Source of the DNA: CAZKTO01 sp964555685
GTDB lineage: Bacteria > Chloroflexota > Dehalococcoidia > SHYB01
Length of the DNA: 58,994 nucleotides
Assembly (NCBI GenBank): GCA_964555685.1
Contig: CAZKTO010000010.1
Location: 1-58,994, forward strand
Reading direction: 5' to 3'
Part shown: positions 33,759 to 41,903 of the stretch, one piece after another
Layout: each line of letters opens with the position of its first letter
Position numbering within the stretch: position 1 is the stretch's first letter
Program-made: the position numbers and the translations under genes
The notes under the pieces: generated by a model
Told to the model about the DNA's origin: nothing
Seen by the model: the letters and a program-made list of their open reading frames with translations, nothing else
Database searches by the model: none

Positions 33759-34751
33759 ATGGCAGTCACCCATGATTTTTGGACCGTTACCAAACTCGCC
33801 TTCGCGCCCATTCGAAGGGCGGAAGAAGCGATGGGCATGATCGGCTTCGGTGTCTTCGTCCTTATTATAGCTGGTGTGATCAGTGCCGGGTTAGGCGGTT
33901 TTGCAATACCGCTACCCAGTAATTCTGAGACCATCACCCTTGCTGATGGTAGCACCGGCACAATTGTAGTCCATGCCCCCAGGTGGCCTTTCATGCTCGG
34001 CCTTCCGGTTGGCCTTATTGCTCTACTTTATATGGTGGCAGCTATAAGGCTTCAACGCCATTTGAGGAATGCCGCCCCATATGCTGCGCCAGCGGCTCCA
34101 GCCGGTCCGCCCAACTCGCTAGTGCCGGTTAGTTGGAGCAGCACGGTATCGCTATCGGGTGTACCGGCTGGCGATGCCCGGCAGCCCCAGGCATGGGGAA
34201 AGGCTACGGACGAATCTGCCGAGGAAAGATTGGAGTCAGGTACGAATCCTCAGACTGCCAATGAGACTCAACTCGCCCTAGTGTATGAACCTAGAGCGCC
34301 GTACCAAGTACATGACAGGGGAACAAAGTTTAGGATTGGCGCTCATAACAGTGGTGCGAACCCAGCCAGAAATGTATATGTTAGGTTGGAAGGTGTCGAG
34401 CCACCCCCGCATGACCCAGTGTTCCGCAAAGATTTCCCGTACCAACTCCCCCGCATGGGCCAAGCCTTGCCAGACGTGATTGGATGCCAAATTAGTCCAG
34501 GAGAAACTGAGTATTTTGAGGCAATCGAAACGTGGGTATCTGGTGAGGGTGTGCAGATAGTCGATGGGCTAGATACTAGGCCAGACGCCCGATCCCTCCA
34601 TGATAAGCTTCAGATTGACCCAGAGGAAAGCTGGCTGCTTCACTATCGTCTGAGCAGCGACAATGCAAAATCTAAGGAAGCAACCTTCAAAGTGCAATTC
34701 CTAAATGGGGTACTGTGGTTTTACCGAGAAGATGGGCCAATCAAGGCTTGA
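33759..34751 (+). CDS. IS1595-borne passenger: two-TM protein of unknown function
   Basis: I do not recognise this 330-aa protein. Residues 27-50 (MIGFGVFVLIIAGVISAGLG) and 77-98 (FMLGLPVGLIALLYMVAAIRL) look like TM helices with a short outside loop. A Pro/Ala-rich linker (105-150) follows, then a 170-residue soluble domain with beta-sandwich character (YQVHDRGTKFRIGAHNSG; ARNVYVRLEGVEPP). The composition is AT-rich like the rest of the element. It lies wholly inside the IS ends and its 3' end overlaps the transposase 3' end by 31 nt in convergent orientation. A weak AGGCTT precedes the ATG. It may be a cargo trait or help the element; no function is claimed. Confidence 0.7.
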   Translation: MAVTHDFWTVTKLAFAPIRRAEEAMGMIGFGVFVLIIAGVISAGLGGFAIPLPSNSETITLADGSTGTIVVHAPRWPFMLGLPVGLIALLYMVAAIRLQRHLRNAAPYAAPAAPAGPPNSLVPVSWSSTVSLSGVPAGDARQPQAWGKATDESAEERLESGTNPQTANETQLALVYEPRAPYQVHDRGTKFRIGAHNSGANPARNVYVRLEGVEPPPHDPVFRKDFPYQLPRMGQALPDVIGCQISPGETEYFEAIETWVSGEGVQIVDGLDTRPDARSLHDKLQIDPEESWLLHYRLSSDNAKSKEATFKVQFLNGVLWFYREDGPIKA

Positions 34752-35626
34752 TACGGGAGGGATTCGGCCTTGAGAAGTTTGAGGAGTGTATCCCTGAACA
34801 AGTATGGGTTCTTCCGGTTATTGAAGCGCCATTCGAGTTCGTCCAGGTAGGCATCAAGATGCTTTTCGCTCAGATGATGGTAAGAGCCAACGATGGAGCG
34901 TTTGAGAAGGCTCCAGACGTTCTCCGCCGTGTTCGTATGAACATCACCACGGACATACTCCCTGGCACTGTGGTTGACTACCTCATGCTTGGTGTCGGCG
35001 TCTCCGATACCATGATAGCCAGCCCAATCGTCCGTGATAACCCTCTGGGTATCGGGGCGGATATGCTCGTTCAGGAAAGCCTGAAGGGTCCGGCGGCTCG
35101 CATCGCCCACCACTTTCAGCCGGACCTCTCCGCCCCGCTCGATCACACCCGCCACAATGGTCTTGTTCCCCATGTAGTGGCGTCCCCTGCCCCTGGTCTT
35201 GCCCCCAACGTAGGTTTCGTCAGCCTCTACCGTGCCGCCCAGGGGCCGAGGGTTGGCGTCAGCCATTGCCGCCCTGATACGATGGCAGAGGTACCAGGCG
35301 GTCTTATAATGAACGTCCAAGATGCGCTTCAACTGAAGGGCCGAGACGCCTTTCTTGGACTCACACATCAGATAGACCGCCATGAACCACTTGGGAAGCG
35401 GGAGGTGACTATCATGGAAGATGGTACCTGCCGTAACGGAGAAGTTGTAGGCGCATGAGTCACAGATCAACTGGTTCCGCTTATAGCTTCGGGAGACCTT
35501 GGTGCTGTCGCACCGAGGGCATTTCACTCCGTCGGGCCAGCGGAGTCCTTCCAGATATTCGCGGCACTTTTCGTCGCCGTGGAACAAGTCCGTGAGCTTC
35601 ATCATGTTCATGTCTTTCGTGACCAC
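34721..35626 (-). CDS. IS1595 family transposase (ISXO2-like)
   Basis: The 301-aa transposase has an N-terminal zinc ribbon (CPRCDS ... LICDSCAYNFSV) and a DDE-type core: VEADETYVGGK (first Asp), TDDWAGYHG (second Asp) and VHTNTAENVWSLLKRSIVG (Asn/Glu region), ending LDELEWRFNNRKNPYLFRD. The start is the GTG at 35626, 5 nt after AGGAGG. No frameshift or stop is present, so it should be active. A matching fragment remains in the element at 45.8 kb. Confidence 0.95.
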   Translation of the reverse strand: MVTKDMNMMKLTDLFHGDEKCREYLEGLRWPDGVKCPRCDSTKVSRSYKRNQLICDSCAYNFSVTAGTIFHDSHLPLPKWFMAVYLMCESKKGVSALQLKRILDVHYKTAWYLCHRIRAAMADANPRPLGGTVEADETYVGGKTRGRGRHYMGNKTIVAGVIERGGEVRLKVVGDASRRTLQAFLNEHIRPDTQRVITDDWAGYHGIGDADTKHEVVNHSAREYVRGDVHTNTAENVWSLLKRSIVGSYHHLSEKHLDAYLDELEWRFNNRKNPYLFRDTLLKLLKAESLPYQALIGPSSR

Positions 35627-35637
35627 AGGAGCCTCCT

Positions 35638-35799
35638 ATGCCTAAGAAGCCTGCAACCGAACTAACCACAGACGAAGCGATGAAGCGGCTGTTCCCCAAA
35701 AAGGTGCGCGACCGGCTGAAAAAGCTGGCCGATGAAATCGAACCTGGGAAGCCTTTGCCGTCTCCATCGCAACAGAAGCGTACCACAAAAAGAGCCTAG
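35638..35799 (+). CDS. Small IS-associated basic protein
   Basis: This 53-aa ORF starts MPKKPATELTTDEAMKRLFP and is rich in Lys and Arg (KKVRDRLKKL). Its ATG lies 12 nt from the divergent transposase GTG. Both use the same palindromic AGGAGCCTCCT as Shine-Dalgarno, so their 5' transcripts must overlap. Codon use is regular, and the stop lies next to the right terminal repeat. I recall similar short ORFs beside ISXO2-like transposases but cannot verify it here. It may be an accessory DNA-binding or regulatory protein. Confidence 0.6.
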   Translation: MPKKPATELTTDEAMKRLFPKKVRDRLKKLADEIEPGKPLPSPSQQKRTTKRA

Positions 35800-35833
35800 T
35801 GTCAAGTGTATAATCGTGAATCGAATGACCCGG

Positions 35834-37159
35834 CTAGGGGACGTGGGCGTGGTAGGCTTCGCCGATGTGGCCCTCGCGCTGGAGCCTGGCCCGCGCCTCC
35901 TCGGAGAGGCCCAGGAGGCCGCCGTAGACGTAGGCGTTGTGCTGGCCCAGGGTGGCCGGCGGCGTGCGGATGGCGTTGGGCGTGCGCGCCAGCTTCCAGA
36001 CGATGCCCGGGTAGCGGTGAGCGCCCACATCGGGCAGGGTGAGGGTCTCGAAGAAGCCGCGGGCGTTCAGGTGGCGGTCCTCGAAGGCGTCCCGATCGTC
36101 GTTGAGGACGCCGGCGGCGATGCCGCGGCTCTGAAGGCGCTCCATGAGCCACCGGCCCTCGAACTGGCGGGTCCACTCCCCCACGAGCCGGTCCAGCTCC
36201 CGGCGGCGCCGGTAGCGGCCCGCCTGGTCAGAGAAGCGCCCCGACTCGTCGGGGCTGGCCCAGGCCGGCCTGCCCATCGCCTCCACCAGCGCCCGCCAGT
36301 CCTTGTCGCAGCCGATGGCGATGGCGATCCACCGGTCCTCGCCCTTGCAGGGGTAGGTGTTGTGCGGCGCCATGGCGCCCAGGTCGTTCTCGGCGTGGCC
36401 GGCGACGCGCCCGTTCATCTGCGCGTCCAGGACCAGTTCGCCGAAGTAGGGGACGACGCCCTCGGTCTGCGCCAGCTCGATGAGCTGCCCCTTGCCGGTG
36501 CGGCGGAGCTGGTGGAGCGCGGCGACGGCGGCGAAGGCCCCGTTCACCGCGCCGGCCGCGTCGCCGAAGTAGACGTCCTCCGTCTGGGACGGGTCCGTGT
36601 CCTCGTAGCCGCGCAGATAGGTGTGGCCGGAGGCGCCCTCGATGTGGGAGCCGAAGGAGCGGGTGTTGCGGTACGGCCCGGCGAGCCCGTAGGCGGGCAT
36701 GCGGACCATGATCAGGTCCGGCTTGACGCGCCGCAGGCCCTCGTACCCCAGATTCCACTTGTCGAAGGTGTCCGGCACGTTGTTCTCGATGAAGATGTCC
36801 GAGAGGGCCACCAGCCGCCGGACGATGGCCTGGCCCTCGGGCTTGCTCAGGTCGACGGTCATGCTGAGCTTGTTGCGCCCGTGGGAGTTGTAGAAATTCC
36901 AGCGGTTCCAGGGGCGCTCGCCGGGGTCCCAGTTGGGGTAGGAGGTGATCCAGTTACGCTGGGCGTCCACCATAGCCTTGGTGGGGTGGGCCATCATACC
37001 TCGCGTCGAGGGCTGGACGAGGTGCAAGGGCTCGGCGCGGACGACCTCGGCCCCCCAGTCGCCCAGCAGCGTGGCGGCGTTGGTGCCCGCCAGCACCACC
37101 GTGATGTCCGTGACGCGGACGCCTTCGAGCGGCAGGGGCACGCGCGGGGTCCGGCTCAC
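35834..37159 (-). CDS. CaiB/BaiF family CoA-transferase
   Basis: The 441-aa family III CoA-transferase has VTDITVVLAGTNAATLLGDWGAEVVRAEP at the N-terminus, PDLIMVRMPAYGLAGPYRN, and GKGQLIELAQTEG. The catalytic Asp is replaced by Glu in the last motif by simple alignment. The GTG at 37159 overlaps the stop of the upstream CoA-transferase as GTGA. In family terms it moves CoA from a thioester to a carboxylate. Palindrome copy 8 (36239-36254) lies inside the gene (WASPDESGRF), in a loop that tolerates it. An IS1595 element sits directly after the stop. Confidence 0.85.
   Translation of the reverse strand: MSRTPRVPLPLEGVRVTDITVVLAGTNAATLLGDWGAEVVRAEPLHLVQPSTRGMMAHPTKAMVDAQRNWITSYPNWDPGERPWNRWNFYNSHGRNKLSMTVDLSKPEGQAIVRRLVALSDIFIENNVPDTFDKWNLGYEGLRRVKPDLIMVRMPAYGLAGPYRNTRSFGSHIEGASGHTYLRGYEDTDPSQTEDVYFGDAAGAVNGAFAAVAALHQLRRTGKGQLIELAQTEGVVPYFGELVLDAQMNGRVAGHAENDLGAMAPHNTYPCKGEDRWIAIAIGCDKDWRALVEAMGRPAWASPDESGRFSDQAGRYRRRRELDRLVGEWTRQFEGRWLMERLQSRGIAAGVLNDDRDAFEDRHLNARGFFETLTLPDVGAHRYPGIVWKLARTPNAIRTPPATLGQHNAYVYGGLLGLSEEARARLQREGHIGEAYHAHVP
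36239..36254. repeat. CCCCGAC-GTCGGGG palindrome, copy 8
   Basis: CCCCGACTCGTCGGGG inside the CoA-transferase gene; identical to the copy in uppS. Confidence 0.6.
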
Positions 37160-38358
37160 GCGACCGCCCCGGTCCGCCGCAGGCGCGCGATGGCGCGAGG
37201 CCCGTAGCCCAGGCTGCCCAGCACCTCGTCCGTGTGCTCGCCCAAGCGCGGGGCCGGGCGGCGCGGCTGCCGGGGCGCTCCGAACGTCGTGAACGGGAGG
37301 CCGGGGTACTCGTAGGGCCCGGCCTCCGGGTGATCGATGGTCTCCCAGTAGCCCCGCTCGCGGAAGTTGCGGTCCTTGAGGACGTCGGCCATGGAGTAGA
37401 TGGGGCCGGAGAGGACGCGATGTTTCTGGGCCGCCTCCCACGCCTCGGCCATCGTCTTATCGGCCAGCCAGCTCAGGTAGATGGCCTCGAAGGCCTCGGC
37501 GTTCTCCGGCTTCTTGGACTCGACGGGGTCGATGAAGCGCGGGTCCTGGGCGATCTCCGGCCTGCCGAGCATGGCGGCGACGCGCGGCATCCAGTAGAGG
37601 GCGATGCCGAGGTTCATGTACCCGTCCTTGCACGGGCGGACAGGGGGCGGCGCGCCCATGCCCCGCCGGTTGATCTGGCCGGTGTACTGGTAGCCCACGA
37701 GCATGGGGGTGCGCCGGTCTGGGCTGCCCGCCTGCGTCTCCATGATGGAGATATCGATCCAGTCGCCGTGGCCGCGCAGCATGCGGCCGACGATGGCGAC
37801 GGCCGCCGCCGCGGCGCCGTGGGCCCCCGCCAGGTACTGGACCACGCTTCCGCCCAGCTTCACGGGGTTGCGCTCGGGCAGGCCCGAGACGTAGTAGGCG
37901 CCGCCCAGGGCGTAATCGACGATCTCCGACCCCTTGTAGTCCCGGTATGGGCCCGTCTGGCCGAAGTCGCTGATGGAGACCATCACCAGGCCGGGGTTGC
38001 CCCGCGAGAGGACGCCGTAGCCGAGCCCCAGGGACGCCATGACGCCCGGCCGGAAGTTCTCCAGGACGATGTCCGCCTTCCGAACCATCTTCTTGACGAT
38101 GGCCATGCCCTCGGGACGCTTGAGGTCGATGACAACGCCTTTCTTGTTGGTGTTCAGGTGGAGAAAGAGGCCGCTCTTCTCCGGGTCGGGCCGGTCGCCG
38201 GGGAAGGGGCCCAGGCGGCGGGCGCCGTCGCCGCCCCCGGGCCGCTCGATCTTGATGACGTTGGCGCCGTAGTCGGCGAGGAGTTTGGCGCAGAAGGGCC
38301 CGGCGATGTAGTGGGTGAGGTCGACGACGGTGAGGTCTTGCAGCGCGGACTGGATCAT
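37156..38358 (-). CDS. CaiB/BaiF family CoA-transferase
   Basis: The 400-aa protein has TVVDLTHYIAGPFCAKLLADYGANVIKIERPGGGD at the start, VLENFRPGVMASLGLGYGVL, LVMVSISDFGQTGPYRDYKG and HGDWIDISIMETQ. Glu stands at the nucleophile position. The ATG at 38358 follows AAGGAG. Its stop overlaps the start of the second CoA-transferase, so the two are translationally coupled and may form a heteromer. The 400 bp upstream contain strong hairpins rather than a recognisable promoter. Confidence 0.88.
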   Translation of the reverse strand: MIQSALQDLTVVDLTHYIAGPFCAKLLADYGANVIKIERPGGGDGARRLGPFPGDRPDPEKSGLFLHLNTNKKGVVIDLKRPEGMAIVKKMVRKADIVLENFRPGVMASLGLGYGVLSRGNPGLVMVSISDFGQTGPYRDYKGSEIVDYALGGAYYVSGLPERNPVKLGGSVVQYLAGAHGAAAAAVAIVGRMLRGHGDWIDISIMETQAGSPDRRTPMLVGYQYTGQINRRGMGAPPPVRPCKDGYMNLGIALYWMPRVAAMLGRPEIAQDPRFIDPVESKKPENAEAFEAIYLSWLADKTMAEAWEAAQKHRVLSGPIYSMADVLKDRNFRERGYWETIDHPEAGPYEYPGLPFTTFGAPRQPRRPAPRLGEHTDEVLGSLGYGPRAIARLRRTGAVA

Positions 38359-38473
38359 GGGGCTCCTTGGGAGACTCGGCCATAGGCGCCCGGGTGGCCG
38401 ACGCGAGGATAGTCGCCCGTCCCAGGACTGTCAACGGGGCCGGCAGCGCACCCCGGGGTCGTTCGGTTGTCCC

Positions 38474-38504
38474 GGGAACCCTTTCTTGACAGAAAGGTGT
38501 TCCC
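38474..38504. repeat. Dispersed hairpin repeat GGGAAC...GTTCCC, copy 2
   Basis: Same element as 2064-2094, with matching flanks (GTTG and CCCGGG before, CAGA after). Confidence 0.7.
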
Positions 38505-38528
38505 AGACCCTCCCAAAGAACCTTAGGC

Positions 38529-38578
38529 GTGGAGTAGCGAGGGGGTGGGCCCTGAGGCCCACCCCCTCGCTACTCCAC
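38529..38578. repeat. Perfect 23-bp stem hairpin
   Basis: A 23-nt arm beginning GTGGAGTAGCGAGGGGG pairs perfectly with its complement around loop CTGA. Intergenic. Confidence 0.75.
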
Positions 38579-38601
38579 CTCTAAAGTTTTCTGGAAGGGG
38601 C

Positions 38602-38638
38602 CTGGGGAAAGCCTCTTTATCAAAAGAGGTTTCCCCAG
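38602..38638. repeat. 16-bp stem hairpin with one bulge
   Basis: CTGGGGAAA-G-CCTCTTT, loop ATCA, AAAGAGG-TTTCCCCAG: 16 pairs with one bulged G. It is the third strong hairpin in 165 bp. Confidence 0.7.
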
Positions 38639-38766
38639 AATAATCGAAGGGCCCTGAGCGGCCTATGGAGAGCCGTTGACACGCTCTTCATGTGCCGGTA
38701 GGCTACCGCCACTTTGAGCGACGAGGCGCGCGCCGCTGGAATGCGCGGCCCCTCGGGAGGTGCAGC

Positions 38767-39081
38767 ATGACCACGCAGCCGGCCAGACTGCCTTTCGACG
38801 AGCTGATGCCGAAGTTCGGCCAGCTCACGCGAGACGTGCTCTTTGGCGACGTCTGGGAGCGCCCCGGCCTCTCGAAGCGCGACCGGAGCCTCATCACCGT
38901 CGCGGCCCTCACGGCCCTCTACCGGACGGACCAGCTCAAAGGCCACGTGCGCCGGGCTCTGGACAACGGTGTGACCAAGGAGGAGCTGGGCGAAATCTTT
39001 CTCCACATGGCCTTCTACGGCGGCTGGCCGGTGGCCGTCAACGCGCTGCGGGTCGCCAAGGACGTCTTCGACGGCAAGTAG
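38767..39081 (+). CDS. Carboxymuconolactone decarboxylase family protein
   Basis: The 104-aa protein is a small CMD/AhpD-fold protein with LSKRDRSLITVAALTALYRTDQLKGHVRRALDNGVTKEELGEIFLHMAFYGGWP. It lacks the CxxC of peroxidase-type AhpD proteins, so it belongs with the decarboxylase-like branch (gamma-carboxymuconolactone), where His and Glu residues act. The ATG at 38767 follows GGAGGTGC. It precedes an amidohydrolase by 137 nt; both fit aromatic or ring-fission product catabolism, but this is inference. Confidence 0.85.
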   Translation: MTTQPARLPFDELMPKFGQLTRDVLFGDVWERPGLSKRDRSLITVAALTALYRTDQLKGHVRRALDNGVTKEELGEIFLHMAFYGGWPVAVNALRVAKDVFDGK

Positions 39082-39218
39082 GCGGCGGCTGCCGCCCTTT
39101 CGGCGCCTTGACGGGCCTTGCCAACGGGTGTACGCTGCCCCCAGCCGGCGGAGTCAGCGGGCGTTCCGCGCGGCCCTTCAGTTGAAGGGCGGGCGCAGGA
39201 AGAGAAAGGAGCATCCGG

Positions 39219-40499
39219 ATGGGCAGGAACGGGGCTGGGAAGAGCGGAGCACGATGGAACGGCTCGCCTCGCTTTGTCGACGCGGACGGGCACATCCTCG
39301 AGCACCCCACGCGCTACTACGATCTCGCCCCTTCCAAATGGAAGGAGCGCATCTGGCACATCGTCACCGACGACAAGGGTGTCGAGTGGCTGCACTTCAA
39401 TGGCGAGGTGCGCCCCGCCGCCTTCATGTCGGCGGCGGGCGTCGCCGGCATGCCGCACGCGAAACGCGAGGCGGCCTTCCGCGGCCAGGTCCGCTACACG
39501 GAGGTGCGCCCCGCCGCCTACAACCCGGTCCCGCGCCTCAAGGACATGGACACCGAAGGCATCGACCAGTCGGTCCTCTACCCCACCATGCTCCTGGGGC
39601 TGGCCTCGGTCCAGGACGCCCAGTTCGCCGCGGTCCAGTGCCGGGTCTACAACGACTGGCTCATCGAGTACTGCGCCGCCAACCCGAGGCGCCTCTTCGG
39701 CGTCGCGGCCATCCCGCAGCAGGACATGAAGGCCGCCGTGAAGGAGGTCTACCGGGCCAAGGAGAAGGGCCTGGTGGGTGTCTTCGTGCGGCCGAACCCG
39801 ATCGCGCCCGGCGTCTACTTTGACGACCCGGCCTGGGAGCCCCTGTGGAAGGCCTGCGACGAGACGGGCCTGCCCGTCGGCTTCCATCCCTTCCTGGCGC
39901 CCGACCTCCCAGGCTCGTGCACCGCGCTCCACCTCAACAAGCGCCGGACCACCACGGCGCTGCAAGCCTCGCGCGGCGGCCGCGGCGGCGACGACCCCAG
40001 CGGCGGCAGCGGCCTGGACATCGGCAACGTCTACTTTACCCAAGCCATCGCCAACCCCTTCGACGTGATGCTCAGCGTCACCTACCTCCTGGCCGGCGGC
40101 GTCGCGGAGCGATATCCGAACGTCAAGTTCATCTTCCTGGAGGCCAACGGCGGCTGGATCGTCCCGTGGCTGGAGCGCCTCGACCATCACGCCGAGGTCT
40201 TCAAGTGGGACGTCTCCTACCTCAAGATGCTGCCCTCGGAGTACTTCCGCCGCCAGTGCTGGATCAGCTTCGATACGGACGAGAGCACGCTCGCCTTCAC
40301 CGCCTCGAGCCGGCTGGTGGGCGCCGACCGCATCATCTGGGCCAGCGACTACCCGCACCCGGACGCCAAGTACCCCGGCACGACCCGCGAGCTGCGCGCG
40401 GCGACGAAGATGCTGAGCCCCGAGGACCAGGCGCGCGTCTATGGCGAGAACGCCGCCGACTTGTACGCCCTGCCCAAGCTGGCGAAGGTCGCCGCCTAG
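39219..40499 (+). CDS. Amidohydrolase family protein (amidohydro-rel)
   Basis: This 426-aa TIM-barrel metal-dependent hydrolase or decarboxylase of the ACMSD type has VDADGHILEHP (metal site with DxH), PAYNPVPRLKDMDTEGIDQSVLYPT, TGLPVGFHPF (His), FIFLEANGGWIVPWLERLDHH and RIIWASDYPHPD (Asp). A 40-residue Gly-rich insert (RGGRGGDDPSGGSG) follows the His strand. Enzymes of this family decarboxylate aromatic or muconate-type acids or hydrolyse amides. AAGGAG precedes the ATG. A CMD protein lies upstream and a nitronate monooxygenase downstream. The substrate is unknown. Confidence 0.87.
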   Translation: MGRNGAGKSGARWNGSPRFVDADGHILEHPTRYYDLAPSKWKERIWHIVTDDKGVEWLHFNGEVRPAAFMSAAGVAGMPHAKREAAFRGQVRYTEVRPAAYNPVPRLKDMDTEGIDQSVLYPTMLLGLASVQDAQFAAVQCRVYNDWLIEYCAANPRRLFGVAAIPQQDMKAAVKEVYRAKEKGLVGVFVRPNPIAPGVYFDDPAWEPLWKACDETGLPVGFHPFLAPDLPGSCTALHLNKRRTTTALQASRGGRGGDDPSGGSGLDIGNVYFTQAIANPFDVMLSVTYLLAGGVAERYPNVKFIFLEANGGWIVPWLERLDHHAEVFKWDVSYLKMLPSEYFRRQCWISFDTDESTLAFTASSRLVGADRIIWASDYPHPDAKYPGTTRELRAATKMLSPEDQARVYGENAADLYALPKLAKVAA

Positions 40500-40564
40500 G
40501 AAACTATCTCAAACGCGAACCACGCTGCCCACCGGCCGCATCCCCATCCCTTTAGGTAGGAACC

Positions 40565-41782
40565 TTGGCTGCGAAAAGTTCCTTTCGTACGGCGCTGTGC
40601 GATCTGCTCGGCGTCGACTATCCGATCATGAATGCCGGCATGGGCCGCATTGCGATGGCAGAACTGGTTGCCGCCGTCAGCAATGCCGGGGGATTCGGAG
40701 TCATCGGCGCGACGGGGATGCGCCCGGAAATGCTTCGAGATGTGATTCGAAGCGTCCGAGAGCTTACCGACAAACCTTTCGGCGTCGATATCCTGCTCCC
40801 GGATGTTCCACTCCGTAAGGGCGACAAGACCATCAGCGGGGCTGACCCCGGCGTCACGGCCGGTGCAGTGCCCGCGAAGGCGCCTAAGCTGCCGGAGGAT
40901 ATGGTCAGCGCCCGGGACGAGTTCAAAGCCAGACACCATATCCCCGATCCGATACGCCAGATGTCGAAGGGGCGAATGACCGGCGAGCGCAGCAGCCCTG
41001 GGCGGATCCGCGACCTGATCGATGTGACGCTGGAGCAACGTCCGGCTGTCTTTGTCTCAGGACTTGGCACTCCTGGGCCGCTCGTTGGGGAGTTCCACGA
41101 GCGCGGCATCAAGGTCATGGCGCTGGCGGGTAACGTGCGCACGGCGGTGAAAGCTGCGCGTGAGGGTGTCGATGTAGTCATTGCCCAGGGTCACGAGTCC
41201 GGGGGCCACACCGGACGCATCGGCACCATGGCGCTGGTGCCGCAAGTGGTTGACGCAGTAGCGCCGACGCCCGTCGTGGCGGCAGGCGGGATCGGCGATG
41301 GCAGGGGCATCGCGGCGGCGCTGGCGCTCGGCGCGGTGGGCGTATGGTGCGGCACGATCTTCGCCGCTTCGCGGGAGGCGAATATGCCGCTCTGGTACAA
41401 GCAGCGGTGTGTGGACTCGGGCGAAGACGATACGCTGGTTACCCGGTCGTACAGTGGCAAGCCGCAACGGATCCAGCGGAACCGGCTGGCTGAGGCCTGG
41501 GACAAGGAAATCGGCAAGTACTTGCCAATGCCATATCAAGGAATCCTGTACTTCCCGCTGCACCAGGCGGTGGAAGACCACAACATGACCGAGTATATGG
41601 GCCGGGCGGCAGGCCAGGTGATGGGGCTTATCAAGGAGATCAAGGGTGCCCGCGAGATCGTCGAGGACCTCGTGCGGCAGACCGAGGCTATTATCGAGCG
41701 CGGCGTACTCGCGCAGTCCCATCGTTCATCGAGGAGCGCCGGCCCGTCGGCCGAGCACCGAGCCGCCAGTACCAGCGGGTGA
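40565..41782 (+). CDS. Nitronate monooxygenase/2-nitropropane dioxygenase family
   Basis: The 405-aa FMN-binding TIM barrel shows LLGVDYPIMNAGMGRIAMAELVAAVSNAGGFGVIGA, QGHESGGHTGRIGTMALVPQ with the phosphate/FMN segment, and VVAAGGIGDGRGIAAALALGAVGVWCGTIFAA. These are standard for nitronate monooxygenases and related enoyl-type flavin enzymes. A 60-residue insert after VDILLPD (KAPKLPEDM ...) lengthens it. The TTG at 40565 has AGGA upstream. The last 20 residues are low in complexity. The reaction is oxidation of nitronates, or another flavin reaction in related branches. Confidence 0.87.
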   Translation: MAAKSSFRTALCDLLGVDYPIMNAGMGRIAMAELVAAVSNAGGFGVIGATGMRPEMLRDVIRSVRELTDKPFGVDILLPDVPLRKGDKTISGADPGVTAGAVPAKAPKLPEDMVSARDEFKARHHIPDPIRQMSKGRMTGERSSPGRIRDLIDVTLEQRPAVFVSGLGTPGPLVGEFHERGIKVMALAGNVRTAVKAAREGVDVVIAQGHESGGHTGRIGTMALVPQVVDAVAPTPVVAAGGIGDGRGIAAALALGAVGVWCGTIFAASREANMPLWYKQRCVDSGEDDTLVTRSYSGKPQRIQRNRLAEAWDKEIGKYLPMPYQGILYFPLHQAVEDHNMTEYMGRAAGQVMGLIKEIKGAREIVEDLVRQTEAIIERGVLAQSHRSSRSAGPSAEHRAASTSG

Positions 41783-41903
41783 GCGAGTCGCGGGGACTGC
41801 TGCTGGCCCAAGCCGCCGCGGCAGACGAAGGGCTGCGGGATTATCGTCCGCGAAATTGGGCTCTAAGAGCCGCCATCGCTACCTCATACCAAGGAGCGCC
41901 AGC

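Larger units (their letters stand above)
33703..35818. mobile_element. Complete IS1595-type element with passenger gene
   Basis: The 2116-bp element starts CACGATTATACATTTCATAC and ends with the inverted copy (CACGATTATACACTTGACAC read inward). It is flanked exactly by the 8-bp direct repeat AATCGAAT (33695-33702 and 35819-35826), the duplication length known for IS1595. Inside are, left to right, a membrane-protein passenger gene (+), the transposase (-) and a 53-aa ORF (+). GC content is far below the host genes. It landed 7 bp after the CoA-transferase gene that ends at 35834. Intact ends and perfect duplications imply a recent insertion. Confidence 0.9.
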
